A stretch of 64,000 bases of DNA from Streptomyces sp. 2114.4 (GTDB lineage: Bacteria; Actinomycetota; Actinomycetes; Streptomycetales; Streptomycetaceae): assembly GCF_900187385.1 (NCBI RefSeq), contig NZ_FYEY01000001.1, forward strand, positions 7,316,001 through 7,380,000. The letters run 5' to 3'. A model generated the notes under the pieces. The model was not told where the DNA came from. It ran no database searches and worked only from the letters and a program-made list of their open reading frames with translations. This document shows positions 42,142-50,906 of the stretch, one piece after another (position 1 is the stretch's first letter; each line of letters begins with the position of its first letter). A program made the translations under genes and the position numbers.

Positions 42142-42510
42142 CGGCGCCCGGGGGCGAGTGGTATGCGTCCCCGGGCGTCACCACTGGGCGCATGGCGGGG
42201 ACCGCGCAGTTGGGGCCGCCCGGGACCGCCCGGCTGGGACCGCCCGGCGCGTACGCCGGGCGGCTCGCGAAACGGCCCTGCGGAATACCGGCGCACGCCG
42301 GTCAGCGGCCCGGGAATCACGCTCATTTACCTATTGTCATGTTGATTGTCGTACGCGTCATTGCTGACACGTACGCGCCTTCTTTCGCACGGCCGGGGGC
42401 CCTACCGTCGCATGCATCCGACATTCGACGACGGCAACTTCCGCTCTCATCAGACCCGTTCACGAATGGACTCGTGAGGGGGAGGGGCGGCGGCTGCCCA
42501 GGGAGTAGTC
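42142..42510. other. Intergenic stretch upstream of IPT protein
   Basis: No gene supported. Contains AT-rich patch around 42320-42370 (TTGATTGTCGTACGCG region) that could hold the promoter of the IPT gene. A good RBS AGGGAG stands before ATG 42511. Confidence 0.5.
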
Positions 42511-43617
42511 ATGTCCGCAGTCATACAGCAGCAAGAAAGTCCGCAGTCTTCGGGCTCCTGGCCCGGCGGGGACGGGGGAAACTGGCCCAGATATCCGAGG
42601 CTCTACGAGGCCATTCCGGACTCGGGGCCGACCTCCGGAGGAAATACCGTCCTGCTCACCGGGGCGGGCCTGCAGGGCACGAGTCAGGTCACCTTCGGCG
42701 GCATCCCCGCCACCATCGTCACCCAGGACCCTTCCGGCGGCTCGGTCACCGTCCTCGCGCCCCCGCACGCGGCGGGAACGGTCCAGATCATCGCCACCAC
42801 ACCGAGAGGCAACACCAACTCGGTGAGCTACACCTACGTCGCTTCGCCCAGCGGTCCGACGGTCACCGCTCTCGTGCCCAGCAGCGGGCCCACCGCCGGC
42901 GGCACCGCGTTCGCCCTCATCGGCACCCAGCTCACCGGCGCAACGGTCACCTTCAACGGTGTGCCGGCCACCGGAGTGTCCATCAACCCCATGGGAACGG
43001 TGCTCACCGGCGTCACGCCGCCCGGCCCCGCCGGCAACGTCCCGGTCGTGGTCACCACACCGGCCGGGAGCACCACGGTCGCCGGTGGGTACACCTACAC
43101 GGCACCCCCGCCTGTGGTGACGTTGCTGTCGCCGTCGTCGGGCAGTGCTGCGGGTGGTACGGCGTTCGTGATCTCGGGGAGTGGTTTGAGTGGTGCGGTG
43201 GTGACGTTCAACGGGGTTGCGGCGACGGGGGTTTCGGTGAATGCGTCGGGTACGGCGCTGGTCGGCTTCACCCCGGCCGGGTCGCTCGGCAACGTTCCGG
43301 TCGTCGTCACCACCCCGACGGGCAGCACCACGGTCGCCGGTGGGTACACCTACACGGCCCCGCCACTGCCTGTGGTGACGTTGCTGTCGCCGTCGTCGGG
43401 CAGTGCTGCGGGTGGCACGGCGTTCGTCATCTCGGGGAGCAGTTTGAGTGGTGCGGTGGTGACGTTCAACGGGGTTGCGGCGACGGGGGTTTCGGTGAAC
43501 GCGTCGGGTACGGCGCTGGTCGGCTTCACCCCGGCCGGGTCGCTCGGCAACGTTCCGGTCGTCGTCACCACACCGGGCGGCAGCACGATCGTCGTCGGCG
43601 GATACACCTACGTGTGA
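42511..43617 (+). CDS. IPT/TIG repeat protein
   Basis: A 368-aa protein without a signal peptide: a polar, Gln/Ser-rich N-terminal 30 residues, then four IPT/TIG (Ig-like) modules of about 86 residues each. Each has the pattern P-x-SG-x-x-x-GGT (AIPDSGPTSGGNTVLLTGAG, LSPSSGSAAGGTAFVISG) and ends VPVVVTTP-GST-x-x-GGYTY. The last two modules are nearly identical. Streptomyces make many IPT proteins of unknown role; lack of a signal peptide is unusual and means the cell location is uncertain. Confidence 0.8.
   Translation: MSAVIQQQESPQSSGSWPGGDGGNWPRYPRLYEAIPDSGPTSGGNTVLLTGAGLQGTSQVTFGGIPATIVTQDPSGGSVTVLAPPHAAGTVQIIATTPRGNTNSVSYTYVASPSGPTVTALVPSSGPTAGGTAFALIGTQLTGATVTFNGVPATGVSINPMGTVLTGVTPPGPAGNVPVVVTTPAGSTTVAGGYTYTAPPPVVTLLSPSSGSAAGGTAFVISGSGLSGAVVTFNGVAATGVSVNASGTALVGFTPAGSLGNVPVVVTTPTGSTTVAGGYTYTAPPLPVVTLLSPSSGSAAGGTAFVISGSSLSGAVVTFNGVAATGVSVNASGTALVGFTPAGSLGNVPVVVTTPGGSTIVVGGYTYV
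43111..43605. repeat. Duplicated IPT module DNA (two nearly identical copies)
   Basis: Copy 1 starts at 43111 and copy 2 at 43369, a period of 258 bp (86 codons), almost base-identical over about 235 bp, including silent sites. This implies recent tandem duplication or gene conversion; the first two modules are much more diverged. Confidence 0.9.
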
Positions 43618-43625
43618 GCGGTCCT

Positions 43626-43652
43626 CCCCGCACCGGTTCGCCCGGTGCGGGG
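43626..43652 (+). terminator. Terminator after IPT gene
   Basis: 11-bp stem CCCCGCACCGG (43626-43636) and CCGGTGCGGGG (43642-43652), 5-nt loop TTCGC. Confidence 0.8.
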
Positions 43653-43778
43653 ACGGTCCGGGGCCCGCTTCTGCCGTCATCCGTCGAGCGGTGATGTGGC
43701 ACTCCCACCGGTCCGCCCTGCCCTGCCGTCGGCTCAGCAGGAGCCGGCGGCAGGGCTGTGGTCGCCCCCTCGGGGCCG

Positions 43779-43925
43779 GAGTGGTCGACGCCACGGTGAG
43801 CACACCAGGGAGCTCCAGCAACCCGGAGCCCACGGCCATCGCTCCCGCCCCTTCCCTGGGAGCGGTCACCATCGCGGTCACCACTGCGGGCGGCTCGGCC
43901 ACCGCGCCCGGGGTGTTTCTCTGTC
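43779..43925 (+). pseudogene. Decayed IPT/TIG module
   Basis: The reading frame in this interval contains GAVTIAVTTAGGSATAPGVF, aligning with the closing half of an intact module (GNVPVVVTTPGGS-x-x-GGY). It lies outside any credible gene and downstream of the terminator, so it is a leftover module of a longer or second IPT gene. Confidence 0.6.
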
Positions 43926-44587
43926 TCATCGGCCGACGAGCGGTGCGCACTCCGTACTCCGTACGTTGCGTGCCCACCGGAGGGTTCCACCGCCTGGGAT
44001 GGGCGCCTTGGGTCAACTGCCGCTGGCAGGAGCCGGGTTGGGGTCCGCGTGCCACGAGGCGGAAGACCGGGGCGTGGAGCGCGGCGGGGGCTGGCAGGGC
44101 ACACCCCTAGCGGTACGTGGCGTCCCACCGCGTCTGCCCATGGGCGTACCTGGACCTCGTGGAGATGCCCGGTCTGTCGCTTCCTGTCATCGGACCTGTG
44201 CGCATCGTGGTGCCTGAGCGGCGCCGTGATGGTCTATGCGGCCCCGGTCCGGCCCCGGCCTTTACGCCTGGCGCCACGGCACTCAAGGCGCCCGACCTGG
44301 TTTCGACCCAGGTCAGGTCCCTCTCGCGGTTCCCGAAAGAGGCCTGGACCCCCGTCCGCCCGTCGAGTGGTTCACCGGCAGGTTCCGCGCAAGTGACCGG
44401 CAGACCCGTCGCCTCGCGGCGCGGAAGCTGCGCCGCGGTCATCGGAGAGCGGTCCCGGATGCGTGCCCATTTGCCATCGGAGGGTATGTGTGCCTGCGCG
44501 CCTCAGGAGGGAATATGTCCCGCTGAATTGGAACAATTCGACAACTCACCGAGGGCAGCGCAACATGTGGTTGTGGGAGGTGCACAG
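43926..44587. other. Stretch with no supported gene
   Basis: Long open frames here (for example 44117 onward) have poor codon use and no RBS, and read into the short coupled leader ORF at the end. Nothing else recognised. Confidence 0.4.
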
Positions 44588-44671
44588 ATGATCGCGAACC
44601 TCGAACATCGGGGGCACGGCCAGTCGGCTTACGCCGCACCGGACGTCCCCCTCCGCGATCAACAGCCATGA
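44588..44671 (+). CDS. 27-aa upstream ORF coupled to SARP regulator
   Basis: ATG 44588 is preceded by a strong GGGAGG about 7 nt upstream. It encodes a 27-aa peptide starting MIANLEHRGHGQSAYAAPDV, and its stop overlaps the SARP start as ATGA (44668-44671). Likely a translation-coupling leader; whether the peptide itself acts is unknown. Confidence 0.5.
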   Translation: MIANLEHRGHGQSAYAAPDVPLRDQQP

Positions 44672-45438
44672 GCTCAGATGACCTGATCTTTTCCTGGCCA
44701 CCCGCGAGCAGCCGGCCGACCGTGCACATCGCCCTTCTCGGCGGTTTCGACCTTGTGGTGAACGACGTCCCGGTGACGGTGCCCGTCGGCTCGAAGCGGC
44801 TGTTGGCGTTCATTGCGCTCAACGGCCGTGCCGCTGCCCCTCGCTCCCTGGTTGCGGGGACCCTGTGGCCCGAGGCATGCGAACAGAGCGCGTACGCGAA
44901 CCTGCGGTCGGCGCTGTCGCGCCTGCGCGGCATCGGCAGGAAGGCCCTGGATGTCTGCCCTACCGAGGTGCGCCTCGCGCGAAAGGTCACCGTTGACCTG
45001 CACCATGCCCGGTCGCTCGCCCAGCGCATACTCGACCCCGGTGTCCCGGTCGAGGACCTCAACCTCAACGCGGCCACCGTTGACCAGCTCACCGACGACC
45101 TGCTGCCCGGCTGGTACGACGAGTGGGCCCTGCGGGAGGCCGAACAATGGCAGCAGCTCCGGCTCCACGCCCTTGAGGCGCTGGCGGGAGCGTTCATCGA
45201 CACGAAGCAGTTCGCCGGGGCGGTGGCGGCCGCCCACGCGGCCGTACAGGCGAATCCCCTGCGGGAGAGCAGCCAGGCTTCGCTGATCCGCGCCCACCTG
45301 GCGGAGGGCAACCCGTCCGAGGCGTTGGACGAATTCGAACGCTATACGCACCGCCTTCGCGACGAGCTCGGGCTGCGTCCCACTCCGCGGCTGTGCCACC
45401 TGGTGGACGGACTGCAGCAGCCGGGTTCCGGCTGGTAA
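44668..45438 (+). CDS. SARP-family (AfsR/DnrI-type) transcriptional activator
   Basis: A 256-aa short SARP. Residues about 15-100 are an OmpR-type winged helix (VHIALLGGFDLVVNDVPVTV, LNGRAAAPRSLVAGTLWPEA, AYANLRSALSRLRGIGR), and 105-250 the bacterial transcriptional activator (BTAD) domain (LLPGWYDEWALREAEQWQQL; ESSQASLIRAHLAEGNPSEA; YTHRLRDELGLRPTPRL). SARPs activate antibiotic gene clusters; none is adjacent, so it is an orphan regulator or serves a distant cluster. No RBS of its own; depends on the 27-aa leader ORF by ATGA overlap. Confidence 0.92.
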   Translation: MSSDDLIFSWPPASSRPTVHIALLGGFDLVVNDVPVTVPVGSKRLLAFIALNGRAAAPRSLVAGTLWPEACEQSAYANLRSALSRLRGIGRKALDVCPTEVRLARKVTVDLHHARSLAQRILDPGVPVEDLNLNAATVDQLTDDLLPGWYDEWALREAEQWQQLRLHALEALAGAFIDTKQFAGAVAAAHAAVQANPLRESSQASLIRAHLAEGNPSEALDEFERYTHRLRDELGLRPTPRLCHLVDGLQQPGSGW

Positions 45439-45851
45439 TCCCGATCGGCCCGGTGATGCCGGCCGGCCCGGTGATGCCGGCCGGCACCTCCGGCTGGTGA
45501 CTCTCCGTGGCCACATGGCTGTGGATTCCTCAGGGCCCCGAGTCGGGGCCCTCCAAGGTTCCCCCTGTGCCCCCTCAAGGTGCTGCCACGCCGTTCCGCG
45601 TGCCATCCAGGCAACGCCCCGCCCGTTCCACGTGTCACCGGCTCCGTGGTCCGGGGGCCTCCGGCGGCCTCGGTGCCTTCGCGTACGTGCTCGCCTGCAG
45701 GGGAACGTCCCATCAACCATTCGGCTCAATAGAGTGTTTGTACGGCAATCCGTGCATTTATTCTCATTCAGACGCGGTGATCCGAATGAAAGACCAGGTG
45801 ATCCGCCAGTGAATCCGCCGAATGTCCGGAACCTGCGACCGAGGGAGCATT
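45439..45851. other. Intergenic region with tandem repeat and AT-rich promoter patch
   Basis: Near 45446-45484 lie two tandem copies of a 19-bp unit containing CGGCCCGGTGATGCCGG. Around 45718-45790 is an AT-rich patch (CATTTATTCTCATTCAG) likely to include the promoter of the DUF5819-HTTM operon. No gene supported. Confidence 0.5.
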
Positions 45852-46574
45852 GTGGAGCCACGCGAGACAGCCTCGGTCGAGACCGGTTCGGAAAGCGCCG
45901 ACGGAGGCCCTGCGCCGAGTGCGTCAACCACCCCCCGTGCGCTGCCGCCTGCGCCCAACGGGTCCTGGTCGCTGCTGTCGAGGATCATGATCGCGGGAAC
46001 CATCGCGGTGTTGGCGATCGTCGTCACACTCCACGTGGTCCTGCTGTTCCTGTTCGTCGCCCCGTCGAACGCCCTCAGCAGGCAGTACGCCGGGCTGGTC
46101 AACGGCTGGGTCTATCCGGAGTTCGACCAGAACTGGCAGCTCTTCGCCCCGAATCCGCTCCAGCAGAACATCGCCGTGAACGCGCGCGCCGAGGTCAAAT
46201 TCGCCGACGGCTCCCGGCGTTTGACGAACTGGGTGGGCCTGACCGCCCAGGACATCAAAGCGATCAGGGGCAATCCCGCACCCAGCCACGCGCACCAGAA
46301 CCTGCTTCGACAGGCCTGGGACTTCTACAACAGGACACACGACGTCAAGGGGCGGCCGGTCGGCCTCCGGGGTGAGCTCTCCGAGGCCTATGTACGCCGG
46401 ATCGCCGCACACCGGATCGGGCCCCGTGTCGACGGCGGCCAGGTGGTCAAGGTGCAGATCTACGCGTCGAACACCCCGATTATCCCGCCGAAGTGGAGTA
46501 CTGAGCGCGTGAGCACCCAGACGACCTACCAGGTGCTTCCGTGGTGGCCGGTCTCCAAGAAGGAGTTCCAGTGA
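45852..46574 (+). CDS. DUF5819 family membrane protein
   Basis: A 240-aa protein starting at GTG 45852 behind GAGGGAG. One N-terminal membrane helix (LLSRIMIAGTIAVLAIVVTL to LLFLFV), then an extracytoplasmic domain with the DUF5819 signature YAGLVNGWVYPEFDQNWQLF, APNPLQQNIAVNARAEV. Stop and next start overlap as GTGA, so it is coupled to the HTTM gene. This DUF5819-HTTM pair is conserved in actinobacteria; a vitamin-K-like carboxylase or envelope role has not been shown to my knowledge. Confidence 0.88.
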   Translation: MEPRETASVETGSESADGGPAPSASTTPRALPPAPNGSWSLLSRIMIAGTIAVLAIVVTLHVVLLFLFVAPSNALSRQYAGLVNGWVYPEFDQNWQLFAPNPLQQNIAVNARAEVKFADGSRRLTNWVGLTAQDIKAIRGNPAPSHAHQNLLRQAWDFYNRTHDVKGRPVGLRGELSEAYVRRIAAHRIGPRVDGGQVVKVQIYASNTPIIPPKWSTERVSTQTTYQVLPWWPVSKKEFQ

Positions 46575-47797
46575 GCGTCGAGAAAGACACCGCCCGGGCA
46601 CCTTCCCCTTTCAAGGACTTTGCCACAAAGCTCGACCGGGCCATCGCCAGAGGGCTGAACAAGATCACAGGGCTGACGCTGGCGCCCTACCAGGCCGCGG
46701 TGGTCCGGATCGGCTTCGCGCTGACCTTCGGCCTCTACCTCCTCCGCGAGTGGCCGCACCGCCAGGAGCTCTACGGCACCACCAGCCCGTGGGGGCTGGA
46801 CCTGGCTCATCGCCTCGTCGCCTCGAACCACGCGTTCACGGTGCTGCTGTGGTCGAGCGACAGGCTGTGGTTCGAGCTGGTCTACCACGGGACGATCCTC
46901 GCGTGTCTGCTGCTGTTCGTCGGGTGGCACACCCGCACGACATCGCTGCTGTTCATGATCGGGGTGTTGTCGCTTCTGAACCGCAACGTCCTGCTGGGCG
47001 ACGGTGGCGACACCCTCATCCACCTGATCGCGAGTTATCTGGTGCTGACGCGCTGCGGGCAGGTTTGGTCGCTGGACGCACGACGCCGGGCGCGCGCGGC
47101 GGCGTTGGGCGAGGAGGACAGGAATCCGGTGGGCGTGGCCCTGTGGGGTCTCTGTGGACTGGGCCTCGCCCTCGCGCAGATCACGGGATTCGCGCAGCTC
47201 CCGTGGGGGTGGATTCTGATCTTCTGGGGGATGTGGCTGATCCAGGCCCTGTGGTACTGGGCAGGGCGGAGCCGCTTCTCCGAGGTACGAGGGGTATTGG
47301 ACGTCACCGCCAACCTCGTCCACAACTCGGCGATGTTTGTGATCGCCGCCCAGGTGTGTCTGCTCTACGCCACGGCCGGCTGGTACAAGATCCAGGGCCC
47401 GCGCTGGCAGGACGGAACCGCCCTCCACTACCCCCTTCATCTGAACTACTTCAGCCCCTGGACTCCGCTGTCCCAGGCGCTCGACAGCGGCTCCGTGATC
47501 GTCACGCTGATCACCTACGGCACTGTCATCGCGCAGGTCGCCTTCCCCTTCACCCTCCTCAACCGCCGGGTGAAGAACGTACTGCTCGCGGTCCTGATGA
47601 CCGAACACGCGACGATCGCGGTGATCTGCGGCTTGCCGTTCTTCTCACTGGCGATGGTCGTCGCGGACATGGTCTTCCTTCCGACCAACTTCCTGCGCTG
47701 GATCGGGTCAAGGGTCTCGTCCACGCGGAAGCGCATCACCCGCCCACTTCGCCGCGACAAGGAACCACAGGTCACCGGAGTGAAGGCCCGTGTGTGA
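46571..47797 (+). CDS. HTTM (vitamin K-dependent gamma-carboxylase-like) membrane protein
   Basis: A 408-aa polytopic membrane protein starting at GTG 46571 (AAGGAG before it). Hydrophobic segments number about 8; VVRIGFALTFGLYLLREWPH and ACLLLFVGWHTRTTSLLFMI are the first pair, DGGDTLIHLIASYLVLTRCG and YATAGWYKIQGPRWQDGTAL carry the HTTM-type conserved residues. The family resembles vitamin K-dependent gamma-carboxylase, but bacterial members lack demonstrated activity. Operon with the DUF5819 gene. Confidence 0.88.
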   Translation: MSVEKDTARAPSPFKDFATKLDRAIARGLNKITGLTLAPYQAAVVRIGFALTFGLYLLREWPHRQELYGTTSPWGLDLAHRLVASNHAFTVLLWSSDRLWFELVYHGTILACLLLFVGWHTRTTSLLFMIGVLSLLNRNVLLGDGGDTLIHLIASYLVLTRCGQVWSLDARRRARAAALGEEDRNPVGVALWGLCGLGLALAQITGFAQLPWGWILIFWGMWLIQALWYWAGRSRFSEVRGVLDVTANLVHNSAMFVIAAQVCLLYATAGWYKIQGPRWQDGTALHYPLHLNYFSPWTPLSQALDSGSVIVTLITYGTVIAQVAFPFTLLNRRVKNVLLAVLMTEHATIAVICGLPFFSLAMVVADMVFLPTNFLRWIGSRVSSTRKRITRPLRRDKEPQVTGVKARV

Positions 47798-48165
47798 AGC
47801 CATGGCCGGCGTGTGAGGCGAAGGCCGGTGTGCGAGGCGAAGACCCGGGTGTGACCCGATGACCGAACTCTTTCACCAAACTGACGCGCTGTCCGGGTGA
47901 CCAACTGACGCGCTGTCCGGGGTGAGGCACACCGTTCGTTCCCCTCAGGACACGGCGAACGTCCCCCCGGCGGGATCGGGCCCGTGGTGGGGGCGATCCG
48001 CCGAAGAGACCTCAGGGTTCACATCGCCTGTCGACTGCGCGCGCAGAGCAGGGAGATCGCGAGATCGCGTCCGCCCCTCGGCAGGAGCCCAGAGCTCTGC
48101 GCTGCGCGTCGCTCGCCCCAGCCGGTGGCGGCGCCGGTGGTGCCGCCACTCCTACGGCTGTTGCC
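47798..48165. other. Intergenic region with short direct repeats
   Basis: A 21-bp-spaced pair of AACTGACGCGCTGTCCGGG lies at about 47880-47920. Nearby GTGTGAGGCGAAGGCCGGTG also recurs in altered form (47812-47845). No gene seen; the direct repeats could be regulatory or replication errors. Confidence 0.5.
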
Positions 48166-48951
48166 TCAGCGGCCGGTGGTGGCGCCGGTGGTGGTGGCGC
48201 CGGTGGTGCCGCCGAGTACGCCGCCGATGGTGGCGCCGGTGGTGGTGGCGCCGGTGGTCCCGCCCACGCCTCCGCCGATGGTGGCGCCGGTGGTGGTGGC
48301 ACCGGTGGTCCCGCCAACGCCTCCGCCGATGGTGGCGCCCGTGGTGGTGGCACCGGTGGTCCCGCCAACGCCTCCGCCTATCGTGGCGCCGGTGGTGGTG
48401 GCGCCGGTGGTGCCGCCGAGTACGCCGCCGATGGTGGCGCCGGTGGTGGTGGCGCCGGTGGTCCCGCCAACGCCTCCGCCGATGGTGGCGCCGGTGGTGG
48501 TGGCACCGGTGGTCCCGCCAACGCCTCCGCCTATCGTGGCGCCCGTGGTGGTGGCGCCGGTGGTGCTGGTGGCGCCGGTGGTGCTGGTGGTTGCGCCGGT
48601 AGTGGTGGCGCCGGTGGTGCTGGTGGCGCCGGTTGTGGTGGTGGTCGCACCTGTTGTGGTGGCGCCGGTGGTGACTCCTCCGGTCCGTCCACCGATGGTG
48701 GCTCCTGTTGTGGTGGCGCCGGTGGTTCCACCGCCGACGACCCTGCATCCCCTCGGGAACAGGAAGAACCTGCCGGTCTTCTTGTTGAGGACCAACCGGC
48801 ACCTGACATCCGGTGCCGACTTCGACGTTGTTGCCTTCGTGGGCGTCGCTTCAGCGCCCACGGCGCTCATGGCGCCCATTGTGCCGGTGAGCGCCGCGGC
48901 CAGGAGCGAGGCGCCGATCACGTGCGGAAGCCGTTTCCGGAGATTCGTCAT
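48166..48951 (-). CDS. Secreted Thr/Gly-rich repetitive protein
   Basis: A 261-aa precursor starting at ATG 48951 (AAGGGG 8 nt upstream). Signal peptide MTNLRKRLPHVIGASLLAAA then LTGTMGAMSAVGA. A short unique domain with two Cys (DVRCRLVLNKKTGRFFLFPR to GCRVV) is followed by about 175 residues of repeats: TTGATTTGATIGG then GVGG or VLGG, about eight copies of a 15-17 residue unit. No hydrophobic anchor at the end. Thr-rich repeats suggest a glycosylated or extended wall-associated surface protein; this is inference. Confidence 0.75.
   Translation of the reverse strand: MTNLRKRLPHVIGASLLAAALTGTMGAMSAVGAEATPTKATTSKSAPDVRCRLVLNKKTGRFFLFPRGCRVVGGGTTGATTTGATIGGRTGGVTTGATTTGATTTTTGATSTTGATTTGATTSTTGATSTTGATTTGATIGGGVGGTTGATTTGATIGGGVGGTTGATTTGATIGGVLGGTTGATTTGATIGGGVGGTTGATTTGATIGGGVGGTTGATTTGATIGGGVGGTTGATTTGATIGGVLGGTTGATTTGATTGR
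48169..48690. repeat. Coding minisatellite of GGT/GCC triplet-rich units
   Basis: DNA of the repetitive domain: repeated unit of 45-51 bp, containing GGTGGTGGCGCCGGTGGT and variable segments. Triplets are in register, so changes in copy number leave the frame intact; likely variable in length between strains. Confidence 0.8.
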
Positions 48952-49327
48952 GATGCTTCCCCTTGTCTTGAGGAGCTGGGCATATCTGTTGCAGCGTGGA
49001 AGGTCGGCCATGACCGTGGCGTGGAACTGACGTGACTCCCGCGTGACGCCGGCAGGGCAAGCCGCGGGAGTCCGGGCTTCCCGGCCGCCGGGACCGTCTC
49101 GGGCGAGCCGCACGCCCTGAATCCCGGTTCGCCACTCGGCCGTGGCGTGGCCCGGGGCGTCCGCTGTCCTGGACGACGGTGGCCGTCGTGGTGCGGCATT
49201 CGGCCGCTGCGCTGCAGCATCATGCTGCTGTGGTAGCGCGCTGTGTCGATGGTGTCACCGTGGGTTTCCTCGCTGGCCGCTGGCCGCTGGCCGCCGGCCG
49301 CCGGCCGCTGGCTGGCGCCCCGGCCCG
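48952..49327. other. Intergenic, with GCCGCTGGCC microsatellite
   Basis: Contains a tandem GGCCGCTGGCCGCTGGCC-type tract at about 49268-49315, just outside the end of the hydrolase gene. No gene supported. Confidence 0.5.
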
Positions 49328-50251
49328 TCATACGGCCGCTGTGCGGAGTAGGTCGGTGATTGCCTGCAATACGGACTCCGGCTGCTCCTCGTGGAGCCAG
49401 CCGTGCCCGGCATCGTCGAGGGTGCGGTGCTCACCGCGGGGGACGGATGCGGCAAGGCGCTTGTGCAGGGTGGTCTTGATGTTGTTGTTCTCCCGCAGCG
49501 CTTCCTCGGACCACAGCTGGGCCTGCGTGGCGTCGTACCCCAGGACGGTGAGCGCGATCAGCGGTACGTCGGGGAGGCCGGGCGCGTGCCGGAGCTCGTG
49601 TGCGACGTCGTCGTAGACGTTCCGGGCCTCGTAAAGCCCGGTCTTCCACGTGGCGAGGTGGTGTTCGACGAGCGCCTGGCGGACGGAGGCAGGCCACTTC
49701 GCGAAGAACGGTGTCGCCCAGTCCCGGGCCTGCTGGAGCTGCTCATGCGTGGCCTCCGGCAGGTCCTGCTGGTGCAGCTGTTCCAGCTTCTCCCGTACCT
49801 CCTGGGGTGCGTGGTCGAGGAGGTCTTCGTGGAAGGGGTCCAACAGGAGCAGGCCCGCCACCTCGTCGGGGAAGCGCTGCGCGTAGCGGCGCGCGTAGGC
49901 CCCTCCCAGGGAGTGGCCGACCAGTACGTAGGGGGTGGGGACGCCGGCGGTGCGCAGCAGGTCGCGGAGTTCGCCGGTGACCTCGGCGGCGCTGCGGGGC
50001 AGCTCGACCTCTTCGCTCCAGCCGGTGCCGGCGCGGTCGTAGAGCACGCTGGTGGTCAGTTCGGCCACCCGGTTGTGGGTGTTCAGATAGTCCAGGCCGA
50101 CCAGCCCGGCCCCCGGCAGGAAGACCACGGTCGGGCCGCCGCTACCGGAACGGTGCAGCATCAGCCGCCGGCCCCCGACGTCGTACAGGCGCCCCAACGG
50201 CGGCTGGGGGAGGGCGGATTCGGGCCGGTCCGCGGGCGATAAGCGCGTCAT
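49328..50251 (-). CDS. Alpha/beta hydrolase with TTA codon
   Basis: A 307-aa hydrolase. The oxyanion HSGSGGPTVVFLPGAGLVGL motif precedes the nucleophile elbow LVGHSLGGAYARRYAQRFPD (Ser) and the later His (LDDAGHGWLHEEQPE). Codon 4 (in MTRLSP) is TTA, so translation depends on bldA. Divergent from a helix-turn-helix gene across the palindrome at 50288. Substrate unknown; esterase or haloperoxidase-like. The start ATG 50251 is the first sensible Met. Confidence 0.88.
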   Translation of the reverse strand: MTRLSPADRPESALPQPPLGRLYDVGGRRLMLHRSGSGGPTVVFLPGAGLVGLDYLNTHNRVAELTTSVLYDRAGTGWSEEVELPRSAAEVTGELRDLLRTAGVPTPYVLVGHSLGGAYARRYAQRFPDEVAGLLLLDPFHEDLLDHAPQEVREKLEQLHQQDLPEATHEQLQQARDWATPFFAKWPASVRQALVEHHLATWKTGLYEARNVYDDVAHELRHAPGLPDVPLIALTVLGYDATQAQLWSEEALRENNNIKTTLHKRLAASVPRGEHRTLDDAGHGWLHEEQPESVLQAITDLLRTAAV

Positions 50252-50287
50252 GGGCTGTTTCCCTACCTGTTCTTCCAGGGGTTGTTG

Positions 50288-50303
50288 TTCTCAAGTTTGA
50301 GAA
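50288..50303. promoter_or_regulatory. Palindromic operator between hydrolase and HTH gene
   Basis: TTCTCAA-GT-TTGAGAA, 7-bp perfect arms, 22 bp before the HTH gene and 37 bp from the hydrolase start. Probable binding site of the HTH protein, which would co-regulate both. Confidence 0.75.
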
Positions 50304-50324
50304 AGGTATCGAAGGTGAGATCAT

Positions 50325-50906
50325 GTGTCCATGGACACGGTTGATCTGCTCCTGCACCCGGTGCGGTTGCGCATCGTGCATGCCATGTACGACGGGCGGA
50401 CGCGTACGACCACCGAGCTGTGCGCTCTCCTCCCCGACGTATCGAAGGCCACGGTCTACCGGCACGTCGGACTCCTGGCCGACGGCGGTCTGCTGGGGGT
50501 GGAGAGTGAACAGCGGGTGCGTGGCTCCGTTGAACGCCGCTACCGGCTCCATCGCGCCCGAGCGGTGATCGATGCGGACGCTGTTGCGGCCATGTCGTTG
50601 GAGGACTACCGCCGGGGCTTCGCGGTGGCCATGGCCACGCTGCTGGCCGAGTTCAATGCCTACCTCGAGCGGGACGGCGCCGACCCGTCCGCCGACTCGG
50701 TGGGATTCCGCCAGCATGCGCTCTGGCTCAGCCAGGATGAGCTGGCTGAGCTGATCGGTGACCTGCGCGACGTGATCGTGCCGCGGATGGGCCATGATCC
50801 CTCACCGGAACGCACACGGCATCTGCTCAGCCCGATCGTGTTCCCCGCCGAGGCGCCGTCCCCGCGTTCACCTGGCGAGCAGGCGGAACCTGACGCTGAG
50901 CCCTGA
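50325..50906 (+). CDS. Helix-turn-helix (ArsR-like) regulator
   Basis: A 193-aa protein; start GTG 50325 (GAAGGTGAG 5 nt upstream) or ATG 50331. Residues about 5-75 form a winged-helix DNA-binding domain (LLLHPVRLRIVHAMYDGRTR; SKATVYRHVGLLADGGLLGV) of ArsR/PadR-like type with the following ERRYRLH wing. The rest, residues 80-180, is a helical domain of unknown ligand. Divergent from the alpha/beta hydrolase; likely controls it and itself via TTCTCAA-GT-TTGAGAA. Confidence 0.85.
   Translation: MSMDTVDLLLHPVRLRIVHAMYDGRTRTTTELCALLPDVSKATVYRHVGLLADGGLLGVESEQRVRGSVERRYRLHRARAVIDADAVAAMSLEDYRRGFAVAMATLLAEFNAYLERDGADPSADSVGFRQHALWLSQDELAELIGDLRDVIVPRMGHDPSPERTRHLLSPIVFPAEAPSPRSPGEQAEPDAEP

Noticed and set aside
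42511..43617. CRISPR-like array reading of IPT repeats
   Set aside because: Units are 258 bp and code for IPT domains; no short direct repeats with unique spacers.
44117..44587. Coding extension upstream of the 27-aa ORF
   Set aside because: No RBS and irregular codon use; only the last 27 codons have a good RBS.
48169..48690. CRISPR array
   Set aside because: Units are in-frame protein repeats without spacers of constant length; no cas genes nearby.
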